From the NCBI RefSeq assembly GCF_963853665.1, contig NZ_OY970459.1:496001-560000 (forward strand): DNA of 64,000 nucleotides, given 5' to 3'. The first letter of the stretch is position 1. Each line of letters starts with the position of its first letter. This DNA comes from Mycobacterium decipiens. Lineage in GTDB: Bacteria > Actinomycetota > Actinomycetes > Mycobacteriales > Mycobacteriaceae. The notes under the pieces were generated by a model. That model was not told the origin of the DNA and did no database searches. It saw only the letters and a program-made list of their open reading frames with translations. Made by a program: the position numbers and the translations under genes. Positions 26,295-34,929 of this stretch are shown one piece after another.

Positions 26295-28784
26295 TCAGCT
26301 CTGCGGTGACAGCATGGCCCGCAGCATCGACAACATCTCCGACCGTGAGCCGGCGCCGAGCCGGTGGCGGATCCGGGCGACGTGATGCTCGACCGTCTTC
26401 GCCGAGATGAACAGTTGGGCGCCGATGTCGCGATAGCGCATGCCCAACAGGAGCAGCTCGGCGACTTCGCGTTCGCGATCGGACAGCGGCGAGCCCGCCG
26501 GTGGTTGGTGCGGTGCCGGCGGGGTACCGGAAGCCGGTTCCGTGTCGCCGGCCTGCGCACCGAGGGGTTCGCCAAAACCGGTGCCCAGCTTGAGATCCCG
26601 GGCCAACTGCAGCATGGCGCCGGACACTCGGGCGTCGGGTGTTTGCAAGGCGGCCTGACCCGCCAGTCGGGTCGCGTCCGATGTCAGCCCGAGCTGTGAC
26701 AGCGACCGCGCCGCCGCGGTGACCTCGTCGGCGTCGACCTGGTCGGCAAGGACCCGCAGCCAGGTTCGACCGGCACCCGACAGAGCCTGCGCAAGGGTGC
26801 TATGGGCGGCGGCCGCGCCGAGGGCCTGTCCGTGCGGTGCCACCGATTCCGGCGAATTGGCAAGGATTCCGGCATGTATCCCGGCCCAATGCAGTGAGAT
26901 TGACCACAGGGCGGGGTTGCCCAGCGAATCCAGCAGGGTGAGCGCCTGATCCAGGGTGTGTTGTAGCTGGTCCACCTGGCGCACCCGGGCGGCCGCGATC
27001 CACAGTTCGCCCAGCGGCAGCAGCGCGAACAGATCGAGTGAGTACTCGGCGAGCACTTCCATCGCCGCGTACCAATGCTTTTGCAGTGCACCGATGTCGC
27101 CGGTGCGACGCGCGATCGCGGTTTGCAGTGCCGCGGCCCACAACGCGTCACGCCGGTGCAGATCCGCACCGGAGCCGGCCGCCGCGACGTCCGCGCTGGC
27201 CGATGGCAGTTGGCCGTCGTGCATTTTGATCCAGCCGGACAGCAGCAGGTGGCGACGCTGGAACAGCGCGTCGCCGCCGGCGCGCACCGCGCGCCCGATC
27301 ACACTGCGGGCGCGGACCGGGTCACCGCCATGTATCGCGGCCAAGGCAACCAGCGCGGCCGGGCTATCCGGCATGACTTCGACGATCGATTGTTCGGTCG
27401 CGATGGCTTGGCCGAGTTTCGCCATCGCGACCGGGTACGGCTGATCCATGGTCAGCAGCAGCCCCTCGGCGAGGCTCCGTGCGGCTCGTGCTGCCATCGT
27501 CGGCGGGCCGGCATCCTTGAGCCGCAGGGCGACGCGTGCCGTCGCCAGGTCGCCGTTGGCGGCGAACACCATGGCGGCGGCCGAGCCCACCATCGCGTCC
27601 GGGTGCGGGCCCAGCCAACCGAACAATTCGGCTGCCTGACCCGTGTTGCCGTCGTGGGTCGCGACGCTGGCCGCGATCCGCACCGCCGCGGCGCGTTCGG
27701 CGGAATCGGGGGAGCTAAGCAGATCGTCGGCCAGTGTTGCGGCGGCCGGACAATCGCCGGCGCGGGCGAGCGCGTCGGCCAGGCGGAACGCCAATCCTTT
27801 GGCGCCGGCGTGGACGGCCGCGCGGTACAGGCGTGCGGCGCGGTCGGAAGCCCCGCTCGTGTCCGCGGCGTACCGGGTGAGGATGCCCGCCAGCCGTTCG
27901 TCGCGTAGCCCGTGTTCGGCCAGCCGCAGCGCTAGTTCCGGCGACACCGTCGAGAGGTCGAGTTGTGAACGCAAGAGTGAGGTCTCGACCTCGTGGTGAT
28001 GCGCATTGCCGACGATCTGGGTGACCGCATCATGCACCGACTGCAGAAACGCCGGGGTGTGGGACGGCTCGATGAGTCCGCTGGCGCGCGCACGATCGAC
28101 CAGCCTGCGGGCGTCCGTTGCCGAAATTTCAAGTGCCGCCGCTACATCGGTGGCCCCTAACGCCTGGGTCAGCGACATCATGAGCAGGGTGTCCAGGGTG
28201 GGTTCGTCGAGTCGTCGCAGCCGCTCGATGAGGGCGAACATCGCCGCCTGCGCCGGGGCCTGCGCACCGGCGGAAACCGCATGAACCAGAAACGGCAGTC
28301 CCGCGGTGCAATCCCGTAGCTGCTCGGCGACCGGAAGCGGACCCAGCGATATTCGTGGCCGGTCCCGTTCGATGGCCATCGTCAGGGCCCGTAGCGCCCG
28401 GTGTTGCTCGTGGGCTTCCGCGGCCGCCACCACCGTCGTGCGCGGGTCGGCCACCCGCTCGGTGAGCTGGAGCAATTCGGTGTCGGTGAGCAACTGGGCA
28501 TTGTCGATGACGAGCGCTGCCTCGGGCGGATCGTCGTCTCGTGGCGGGCGCGTCATCACGGTGAGTCCCGAGCGGCGCAGCGTGTCGCGGGCTGCGGCGA
28601 GGACGGTGGTCTTGCCCGATCCGATACCCCCGGTGATCAGGACCTTGACCGGTATCGTCGCGGCGTTCGCGAGGTCCCCGATAGCGCGGCGCGCCGCCGG
28701 CGGGACCTCGGTGGGGGACTCGGTCACGGATGCTTCGTATGCCTGGCCGCGGTCGGCGTGACCAGTGAGTCGCTCATGTCGCAT
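26295..28784 (-). CDS. iniR: MalT/LuxR-type ATPase regulator of the ini locus
   Basis: The 829-residue regulator has a P-loop ATPase near the N-terminus (LITGGIGSGKTTVLAAARD; ALVIDNAQLL as Walker B), then a long helical TPR-like middle. A LuxR helix-turn-helix ends the protein (PLSDREREVAELLLLGMRYR, LFISAKTVEHHVARIRHRLG). It corresponds to Rv0339c, reported as IniR, the activator of iniBAC. ATG 28784 is preceded by CAGGGG. It is divergent from the Rv0340-like gene, and iniB follows, so it can act on both control regions. The middle part is the likely ligand sensor. Confidence 0.85.
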   Translation of the reverse strand: MRHERLTGHADRGQAYEASVTESPTEVPPAARRAIGDLANAATIPVKVLITGGIGSGKTTVLAAARDTLRRSGLTVMTRPPRDDDPPEAALVIDNAQLLTDTELLQLTERVADPRTTVVAAAEAHEQHRALRALTMAIERDRPRISLGPLPVAEQLRDCTAGLPFLVHAVSAGAQAPAQAAMFALIERLRRLDEPTLDTLLMMSLTQALGATDVAAALEISATDARRLVDRARASGLIEPSHTPAFLQSVHDAVTQIVGNAHHHEVETSLLRSQLDLSTVSPELALRLAEHGLRDERLAGILTRYAADTSGASDRAARLYRAAVHAGAKGLAFRLADALARAGDCPAAATLADDLLSSPDSAERAAAVRIAASVATHDGNTGQAAELFGWLGPHPDAMVGSAAAMVFAANGDLATARVALRLKDAGPPTMAARAARSLAEGLLLTMDQPYPVAMAKLGQAIATEQSIVEVMPDSPAALVALAAIHGGDPVRARSVIGRAVRAGGDALFQRRHLLLSGWIKMHDGQLPSASADVAAAGSGADLHRRDALWAAALQTAIARRTGDIGALQKHWYAAMEVLAEYSLDLFALLPLGELWIAAARVRQVDQLQHTLDQALTLLDSLGNPALWSISLHWAGIHAGILANSPESVAPHGQALGAAAAHSTLAQALSGAGRTWLRVLADQVDADEVTAAARSLSQLGLTSDATRLAGQAALQTPDARVSGAMLQLARDLKLGTGFGEPLGAQAGDTEPASGTPPAPHQPPAGSPLSDREREVAELLLLGMRYRDIGAQLFISAKTVEHHVARIRHRLGAGSRSEMLSMLRAMLSPQS

Positions 28785-28851
28785 CCCCTGCGCTAATGGT
28801 CGGCGGCGGTTTCCCTACCATAGCCGTTCCCGCCCCCATAGCCCCACATTT

Positions 28852-28872
28852 CCCCTAATGCGGCGACCCCCT
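28852..28872 (+). promoter_or_regulatory. C-rich motif copy 1 upstream of the Rv0340-like gene
   Basis: CCCCTAATGCGGCGACCCCCT matches the element before iniB at 29558-29578 in 18 of 21 positions. It lies in the iniR/Rv0340 divergent region, about 105 bases before the GTG at 28979. It is a candidate IniR or Lsr2 control site. Confidence 0.5.
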
Positions 28873-28978
28873 AAGGGCGCCGCGGCGCGGGCGGGTTTCG
28901 CACCGAACGCGGACGTGGCGGCGACCGATAGCATCGTGCTAACGCGGGGCTAACGGGGGTGTGGCAAGGAGGCGGGTG

Positions 28979-29518
28979 GTGGCAAACTCATTGCTCGACT
29001 TTGTCATCTCGCTGGTGCGCGACCCTGAGGCTGCCGCACGCTACGCCGCGAACCCCGCGCAGTCGATCGCCGATGCCCACCTTACCGATGTGACCAGCGC
29101 CGATGTAAACAATCTGATTCCGGTGGTGTCGGACTCGCTGTCGATGTCTAGTCCGGTCGGCGGTGCCGCCGGGGCGCAGGTCGCCGACCATGGCAACGTT
29201 TGGACAAGCGGTGCGGCGGCGGCTGCGCTCGATGCGTTCGCACCGCACCCCCCCGCGGGTGTCGGGCACCAGCACGGTGCGGTAGGCAGCGTGATCAACC
29301 AGCCGGCGCCGACCGGACCCGGCGATACGCCCACCGATCCGCGTCTCTTCCGAACCGATCCGCATGAGCCGTCGGTGCTGCTCAGGGGTGTGGAGGGGCT
29401 TGACCCGACCTTCGATCAGGGCGGATTGCCGGCGGATCATCCGGGCGTATGGGACCACCAGGTGGTTCATCCGCAGACCGTCCAGCCCGATCGCCCCGAC
29501 TACGACATCCACGGGTGA
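28979..29518 (+). CDS. Conserved ini-locus protein (Rv0340-like)
   Basis: The 179-residue protein has the length of Rv0340. The first 60 residues (LLDFVISLVRDPEAAARYAA, DVNNLIPVVSDSL) resemble the N-terminal domain of IniB (LIDYILSLFR), so the two share a small helical IniB-N domain. The rest is Pro/Gly/His-rich and probably disordered. GTG 28979 is preferred because AAGGAGG lies six bases before it; GTG 28961 lacks such a site. It sits between iniR and iniB and shares a promoter motif with iniB. The function is unknown. Confidence 0.75.
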   Translation: MANSLLDFVISLVRDPEAAARYAANPAQSIADAHLTDVTSADVNNLIPVVSDSLSMSSPVGGAAGAQVADHGNVWTSGAAAAALDAFAPHPPAGVGHQHGAVGSVINQPAPTGPGDTPTDPRLFRTDPHEPSVLLRGVEGLDPTFDQGGLPADHPGVWDHQVVHPQTVQPDRPDYDIHG

Positions 29519-29530
29519 TTCCCGCCCGGC

Positions 29531-29578
29531 ATTAGGGTGCCCCAATTTCCCCCTAATCCCCTAATGGTGCGGCCCCCT
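29531..29578 (+). promoter_or_regulatory. iniB control region with C-rich motif copy 2
   Basis: ATTAGGG (29531-29537) and CCCTAAT (29551-29557) form a dyad. The block at 29558-29578 (CCCCTAATGGTGCGGCCCCCT) then repeats the motif found at 28852. The 184-base gap before iniB holds these elements and no gene. iniBAC induction by cell-wall inhibitors is well known; assigning these bases to IniR is inference. Confidence 0.5.
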
Positions 29579-29708
29579 CGATCCCGATAGGTACTTTGCT
29601 GGCTTGCGGATCAGACCCCGATTTCGGGGTGGGTCGGAATCCATAGCGTTGATGGCACAGCGCCGGTCCGTTCGGCGAACAGCTTTCTTCGATTGAAGGG
29701 AAATGAAG

Positions 29709-31487
29709 ATGACCTCGCTTATCGACTACATCCTGAGCCTGTTCCGCAATGAAGACGCGGCGCGGTCGTTCCTGGCGGCTCCCGGACAGGCCATGACCAG
29801 TGCCGGGCTGATCGACATCGCACCGCACCAAATCTCGTCGGTGGCGGCCAGTGTGGTGCCGGGTCTGAATCTTGGTGTCGGCGACCCGATTGGTGGATTG
29901 CAGCAGGCCGTCGCCGCTCGGCATGGCTTTGCGCAGGCTGCTGAACCGGGCGTGGTGTCCACCGTTGTTGCCCAGGACGCCGCCAACGTCGGTTTCGCCG
30001 GTGACGCGGGCGCGGGGGTGGCAAGCGTCGTCGCGACCGATGTCGGTGCCGGCCTGGCTTTCGCCGCGCCAACCGGTGGTTTCGGCGGTCAGGTCGGGTT
30101 GGGCGCTCAGGCTGGTCTGGGCGTTGGCGCTGGTTTTGAGGCTGGGATCGGTGCTCAGGTTGGCGCTGGATTGGGTCTTGGGATCGGTGCTCAGGTCGGT
30201 CTGGGCTTTAGTGCCGCCATTGAGGCCGAGGTCGGTGCTCAGGTTGGTGTGGGATTCGGTATTGGTGGCCAGGCCGCAATCGGCGGTCAGGTAGGCGCCG
30301 GCTTAGGTCTTGGTGTCGGCGGCGGACTTGGCGGCGGAGCTGGCCTTGGTCTGGGTGGCCAGACCGGCGGTGTGATCGGCGGAAGTACCGTCGGGGCAAT
30401 CGGTGGCAGTGCCGGAGTCGGCGGCCGCCTAGTCGGCAATAGCCAGATCGGAGTTGGCGGTCAAGGTGCCGTTGGTGCTGGTGCTGGTGCTGGCGTTGGC
30501 GTTGGCGGCCAGGCTGGTGCTGGGCTCGCCGGGCAGGCGGGCATCGCTGGCCAGGCTGGGCTCGCCGCCGGTGGTTCGGCGGGTATGGCTAGCCAAGCGG
30601 GGCTCGGCATTGGCGGCCAGACAGCTCTCGCCGGTCAGGCCGGTGTCTCAGCCGGTGGTGGGCTCGCCGGTGTCGGCAATGTCAGCGGCCTGACCGGTGT
30701 CGGCGGCAACGTAGCAGGTAACGCAGCATTGGGCTCAAGCGCAAGCGGCCAGGCGGGTTTGATCGTCAGTGAAGGCGCCGCGTTGAACGGTGCTGCTACT
30801 CCGCACGTGTCGGGCCCATTGGCGGGTGTCGGTGTGGGTGGCCAGGCCGGTGCCGCTGGCGGCGCCGGGCTGGGCTTCGGAGCGGTCGGCCACCCGGCTC
30901 CTCAGCCGGCGGCCCTCGGCGGGGTTGGCGTGGCGGCCAACACCGAGGCGGCCGCCGGTGTGGCCGGTGGCGCAACCGCGGCCGGGGCTGGCGGCGCATC
31001 GGCAGGCGGCGGGGCGCACGGGGACATCCTGGGCCGCGAGGGTGCCGCGCTGGGCGGCGCCGGCACGGTCAACGGCGGTGTCACTCCCGTCGAGCATGGC
31101 CTGGTCCTGCCCAGTGGACCGGTCCTGCCCAGTGGGCCGGTCTTGCCCAATGGCCCTGTGATCCAGGGTGGCGGTGGTGCCGGGGCCGGCGGCGAGGTGA
31201 CGTCTCCGTCCGGCGGCCCGGTCATCCAGACTTCGGGCGGCATCGGCGGCCATGGCGGCCTGAACTCATCGGTGATCGATGCGCCGGCACCGCAAGTCCC
31301 GGCGCCGGCCCATCCGGTCACGCCTCCGGCCGAGCCCGTGCCGGTGGCTGCGCCACCGCAGCCAGCACCGGTCGAGCCGCCGCAGCAGGTGCCCCAGCCG
31401 ACGCTGTTCGAGCCGCCGATGGTGCACACGCCGCCGGCCCCCATCGAACCGCCGTCGTACGGCCCGTTCGGGGCATACGGGTTCTGA
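29709..31487 (+). CDS. iniB: Isoniazid-inducible Gly-rich cell-wall protein IniB
   Basis: The 592-residue protein is longer than the M. tuberculosis protein as I recall it (about 480). The N-terminal domain (LIDYILSLFRNEDAARSFLA, DIAPHQISSVAASVVPGLN) is conserved. The centre (about residues 115-480) is a Gly/Ala/Gln/Val repeat with units such as GAQVGLGFGIGGQAG. The C-terminus is Pro-rich and ends in PSYGPFGAYGF. ATG 29709 is preferred: AAGGG lies eight bases before it, while ATG 29703 would sit only two bases away. First gene of iniBAC, induced by isoniazid and ethambutol in related species. Confidence 0.92.
   Translation: MTSLIDYILSLFRNEDAARSFLAAPGQAMTSAGLIDIAPHQISSVAASVVPGLNLGVGDPIGGLQQAVAARHGFAQAAEPGVVSTVVAQDAANVGFAGDAGAGVASVVATDVGAGLAFAAPTGGFGGQVGLGAQAGLGVGAGFEAGIGAQVGAGLGLGIGAQVGLGFSAAIEAEVGAQVGVGFGIGGQAAIGGQVGAGLGLGVGGGLGGGAGLGLGGQTGGVIGGSTVGAIGGSAGVGGRLVGNSQIGVGGQGAVGAGAGAGVGVGGQAGAGLAGQAGIAGQAGLAAGGSAGMASQAGLGIGGQTALAGQAGVSAGGGLAGVGNVSGLTGVGGNVAGNAALGSSASGQAGLIVSEGAALNGAATPHVSGPLAGVGVGGQAGAAGGAGLGFGAVGHPAPQPAALGGVGVAANTEAAAGVAGGATAAGAGGASAGGGAHGDILGREGAALGGAGTVNGGVTPVEHGLVLPSGPVLPSGPVLPNGPVIQGGGGAGAGGEVTSPSGGPVIQTSGGIGGHGGLNSSVIDAPAPQVPAPAHPVTPPAEPVPVAAPPQPAPVEPPQQVPQPTLFEPPMVHTPPAPIEPPSYGPFGAYGF
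30070..30770 (+). repeat. Gly-rich imperfect coding repeats of iniB
   Basis: Bases gcTCAGGTTGGC/gcCAGGCTGGT and variants recur many times, encoding GAQVG, GQAG and GLGVG units. Their unequal number explains the longer IniB here. Confidence 0.7.
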
Positions 31488-31508
31488 TTTTCGCGGGCCA
31501 TCTTCACG

Positions 31509-31541
31509 AACCGGCGGGGACGTTCATGGTCCCCGCCGGTT
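31509..31541 (+). terminator. Perfect hairpin between iniB and iniA
   Basis: Arms AACCGGCGGGGAC (31509-31521) and GTCCCCGCCGGTT (31529-31541) pair perfectly around a seven-base loop. No U-tract follows, so it is either a GC-rich mycobacterial terminator/attenuator or an mRNA-stabilising stem at the end of iniB. Confidence 0.65.
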
Positions 31542-31593
31542 TGTGCGCTTACCGTGATCTCAGCGCAAGCGAGCGAGAAAGTGGGGCAGCACG

Positions 31594-33447
31594 GTGACCC
31601 AGCCCGATGACCCACGTCGGGTCAACGTGATCGTCGAATTGATCGGTCACACCCTCGCGATCGCCGAACGCAACGAACGCAGTGATCTGGTGGGGCGGTT
31701 GACTCGGGCCCGTGAGCGGATCACCGACCCCCAGATCCGTGTGGTGATCGCCGGACAGCTCAAACAGGGCAAGAGTCAACTGCTCAACTCGCTGCTCAAC
31801 TTGCCGGTCGCACGAGTGGGGGACGACGAAGCCACGGTGCTGGTCACCGTCGTGAGCTACAGCGCGCGGCCGTCGGCTCGGATCGTGCTGGCCGCGGGGT
31901 CCAACGGCGAAATCACGGCCGTTGACATCCCGGTCGACGACCTCAACACCGACCTGCGCCGGGCCCCGCAGGCCGGCGGCCGCGAAGTGCGCAGGGTCGA
32001 GGTCGGCGCGCCCAGCCCGCTGCTGCAGGGCGGACTGGCGTTCGTCGATACCCCGGGTGTGGGCGGCCATGGGCAGCCCCACCTGTCGGCAACGCTGGGA
32101 CTGCTACCCGATGCCGACGCCGTTCTGATGGTCAGCGACACCAGCCAGGAGTTCACCGAGCCCGAGCTGTGGTTCGTGCGGCAGGCGTACCAGATCTGTC
32201 CGGTGGGCGTGGTTGTGGCCACCAAAACGGACCTATATCCGCGCTGGCGGGAGATCGTCAACGCCAATGCCGCGCACCTGCAGCGGGCCCGGGTGCCGAT
32301 GCCGATCATCGGGGTCTCGTCGCTGCTACGCAGCCACGCGGTCGCGCTCAACGACAAAGAACTCAACGAAGAGTCCAACTTTCCGGCGATCGTCAAGTTT
32401 CTCAGCGAGCAGGTGCTTTCCCGCGCGACGGACCGGGTGCGTGCCGGAGTGCTCAACGAAATACGTTCGGCAACTCAGCAATTGGCGGTCTCCCTGGGTT
32501 CGGAACTATCGGTGGTCAACGACCCGGAACTGCGGGACCGACTCGCCGAAGAGCTGCGGCGGCGCAAACAGGAAGCCCAGGATGCGGTGCAACAGACCGC
32601 GCTGTGGCAGCAGGTGCTCAACGACGGGTTTAACGACCTGAGTGCTGACGTGGATCACGACCTACGCGCCCGCTTCCGAGCCGTCACCGAAGACGCCGAG
32701 CGGCAGATCGACTCCGGTGACCCGACTCAGCATTGGGCCGAGATCGGCAACGATGTGGAGAATGCGATCGCCACCGCCGTCGGCGACAACTTCGTGTGGG
32801 CGTATCAGCGTGCCGAAGCGCTGGCCGACGACGTCGCCCGCTCCTTCGCCGATGCGGGGTTGGACTCGGTCATGTCTCCCGAGCTGAGCGCACGCGTCAT
32901 GGGCGCCGGCTTCGACCGGCTCAAGTCGCTGGCCCGGATGGAATCGAAGCCGCTGCGCAGGGGGCAGAAGATGATCATCGGCATGCGGGGTTCCTACGGC
33001 GGGGTAGTCATGATCGGCATGTTGTCGTCGGTAGTCGGGTTGGGCCTGTTCAACCCGTTGTCGGTGGGTGCCGGGCTGATCCTTGGCCGCATGGCATATA
33101 AGGAGGACAAGCAGATCCGGTTGATGCGGGTGCGCGGCGAGGCCAAGACCAACGTGCGGCGCTTTGTCGACGACGTTTCGTTCGTCGTCGGCAAGGAATC
33201 ACGGGACCGGCTCAAGTTGATCCAGCGCGCGCTGCGGGACCACTACCGCGAGATCGCCGAGGAGATCACCCGGTCGCTCAACGAGTCACTGCAGTCGACC
33301 GTCGCGGCGGCGCAGGTGGCGGAGGCCGAGCGGGACAACCGAATCCGGGAACTTCAGCGCCAGTTGGACATCCTGAGCCAGGTCAACGACAACCTGGACA
33401 AGTTGACGCCAAGCGCGACACCACGGGCGACGCTGGGACGAGCGTGA
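31594..33447 (+). CDS. iniA: Dynamin-like GTPase IniA
   Basis: The 617-residue bacterial dynamin-like protein has G1 AGQLKQGKSQLLNSLL, G3 DTPGVGG and G4 TKTDLYPRW. Helical neck and trunk segments and a hydrophobic paddle region (about residues 455-500, GVVMIGMLSSVVGLGLFNPL) follow. C-terminal coiled coil: AERDNRIRELQRQL. IniA binds membranes and catalyses fission, and gives tolerance to isoniazid and ethambutol. GTG 31594 is chosen by the start of similarity. It overlaps iniC by GTGA, so the two are coupled. Confidence 0.95.
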   Translation: MTQPDDPRRVNVIVELIGHTLAIAERNERSDLVGRLTRARERITDPQIRVVIAGQLKQGKSQLLNSLLNLPVARVGDDEATVLVTVVSYSARPSARIVLAAGSNGEITAVDIPVDDLNTDLRRAPQAGGREVRRVEVGAPSPLLQGGLAFVDTPGVGGHGQPHLSATLGLLPDADAVLMVSDTSQEFTEPELWFVRQAYQICPVGVVVATKTDLYPRWREIVNANAAHLQRARVPMPIIGVSSLLRSHAVALNDKELNEESNFPAIVKFLSEQVLSRATDRVRAGVLNEIRSATQQLAVSLGSELSVVNDPELRDRLAEELRRRKQEAQDAVQQTALWQQVLNDGFNDLSADVDHDLRARFRAVTEDAERQIDSGDPTQHWAEIGNDVENAIATAVGDNFVWAYQRAEALADDVARSFADAGLDSVMSPELSARVMGAGFDRLKSLARMESKPLRRGQKMIIGMRGSYGGVVMIGMLSSVVGLGLFNPLSVGAGLILGRMAYKEDKQIRLMRVRGEAKTNVRRFVDDVSFVVGKESRDRLKLIQRALRDHYREIAEEITRSLNESLQSTVAAAQVAEAERDNRIRELQRQLDILSQVNDNLDKLTPSATPRATLGRA

Positions 33448-34925
33448 GCACCAGCGACCGGGTCCGCGCGATTCTGGACGGAACCATCCAGGCCTACCGG
33501 GGGGAGCCGGCCTACCGTCAGCGCGCGGACGTCTTTTACGAGCTGGACCGCATCGGTGCGCGCCTGGCCGAACCGCTCCGCATCGCACTGGCCGGCACCC
33601 TCAAGGCCGGAAAATCCACCCTGGTCAACGCCCTGGTTGGTGACGACATCGCGCCGACCGATGCCACCGAGGCCACCCGGATCGTGACCTGGTTCCGGCA
33701 CGGTCCGACGCCGCGGGTCACCGCCAATCACCGCGGCGGGCGGCGCACCAACGTGCCGATCACCCGCCGGGGCGGGCTGAGTTTCGACTTGCGCAGGATC
33801 GACCCCGCGGAGGTGGTCGACCTGGATGTCGAGTGGCCCGCCGAGGAACTCATCGCCGCCACCATCATCGATACACCGGGAACGTCGTCGTTGGCACGGG
33901 ATGCCTCCGAGCGCACGTTGCGACTGTTGATACCCGCCGACGGGGTGCCACGGGTGGATGCGGTCGTGTTCCTGTTGCGCACCCTCAACGCCGCTGATAT
34001 CGCGCTGCTCAAACAGATTGGCGGGCTGGTGGGCGGGTCGGCGGGAGCGCTGGGCATCATCGGGGTGGCGTCCCGCGCGGACGAGATCGGCGCCGGCCGC
34101 ATCGACGCGATGCTCTCGGCCAAGGACGTGGCCAAGCGGTTCACCCGGGAAATGAATCAGACGGGCATCTGTCAGGCGGTGGTGCCGGTATCCGGACTTC
34201 TTGCGCTGACCGCGCGCACGCTGCGCCAGGCCGAGTTCGTCGCGTTGCGCAAGCTGGCCGGCACCGACAGCACCGAACTCAACCGGGCCCTGCTGAGCGT
34301 GGACCGGTTTGTGCGCCCGGACAGTTCGTTACCGGTGGACGCGGGCACCCGCGCCCAATTGCTCGAGCGGTTCGGCATGTTCGGCATCCGGATCTCGATC
34401 GCCGTGCTGGCGGCCGGCGTGACCGATTCGACCGGGCTGGCCGCCGAACTGCTGGAGCGCAGCGGGCTGGTGGCGCTGCGCAATGTGATAGACCAGCAGT
34501 TCGCCCAGCGCTCCGACATGCTCAAGGCGCATACCGCGTTGGTGTCGCTGCGCCGGTTCGTGCAGACCCATCCGGTCCTGGCGACCCCGTACGTCATCGC
34601 CGACATCGACCCGTTGCTTGCCGACACCCACGCGTTTGAGGAACTTCGAGTGCTAAGTCTTTTGCCCTCGCGGGCAACGACATTGAGCGACGACGAAATC
34701 GCGTCGCTGCGCCGCGTCATCGGAGGCTCGGGCACCAGTCTCGCCGCTCGGCTGGGTGTGGATCCCGCGCACTCTGATGACGGCCCACGCGCCGCGTTCG
34801 CCGCGGCGCAACGCTGGCGCCGCCGCGCCGAGCATCCGCTCAATGATCCGTTCACCGCCAGGGCATGTCGTGCGGCGGTGCGCAGCGCCGAGGCGATGGT
34901 GGCGGAGCTCTCCGCTCGCCGCTAG
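33444..34925 (+). CDS. iniC: Dynamin-like GTPase IniC
   Basis: The 493-residue protein has the same length as M. tuberculosis IniC. G1 is AGTLKAGKSTLVNALVG, G2 includes TDATEATRIVTWF, and G3 is IIDTPGTSS. A helical bundle follows with PFTARACRAAVRSAEAMVAE at the end. It lacks the long hydrophobic paddle of IniA and probably works with it at the membrane. GTG 33444 overlaps the iniA stop. The stop lies five bases before the convergent stop of the Hsp70-like gene. Confidence 0.94.
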   Translation: MSTSDRVRAILDGTIQAYRGEPAYRQRADVFYELDRIGARLAEPLRIALAGTLKAGKSTLVNALVGDDIAPTDATEATRIVTWFRHGPTPRVTANHRGGRRTNVPITRRGGLSFDLRRIDPAEVVDLDVEWPAEELIAATIIDTPGTSSLARDASERTLRLLIPADGVPRVDAVVFLLRTLNAADIALLKQIGGLVGGSAGALGIIGVASRADEIGAGRIDAMLSAKDVAKRFTREMNQTGICQAVVPVSGLLALTARTLRQAEFVALRKLAGTDSTELNRALLSVDRFVRPDSSLPVDAGTRAQLLERFGMFGIRISIAVLAAGVTDSTGLAAELLERSGLVALRNVIDQQFAQRSDMLKAHTALVSLRRFVQTHPVLATPYVIADIDPLLADTHAFEELRVLSLLPSRATTLSDDEIASLRRVIGGSGTSLAARLGVDPAHSDDGPRAAFAAAQRWRRRAEHPLNDPFTARACRAAVRSAEAMVAELSARR

Positions 34926-34929
34926 TGCG

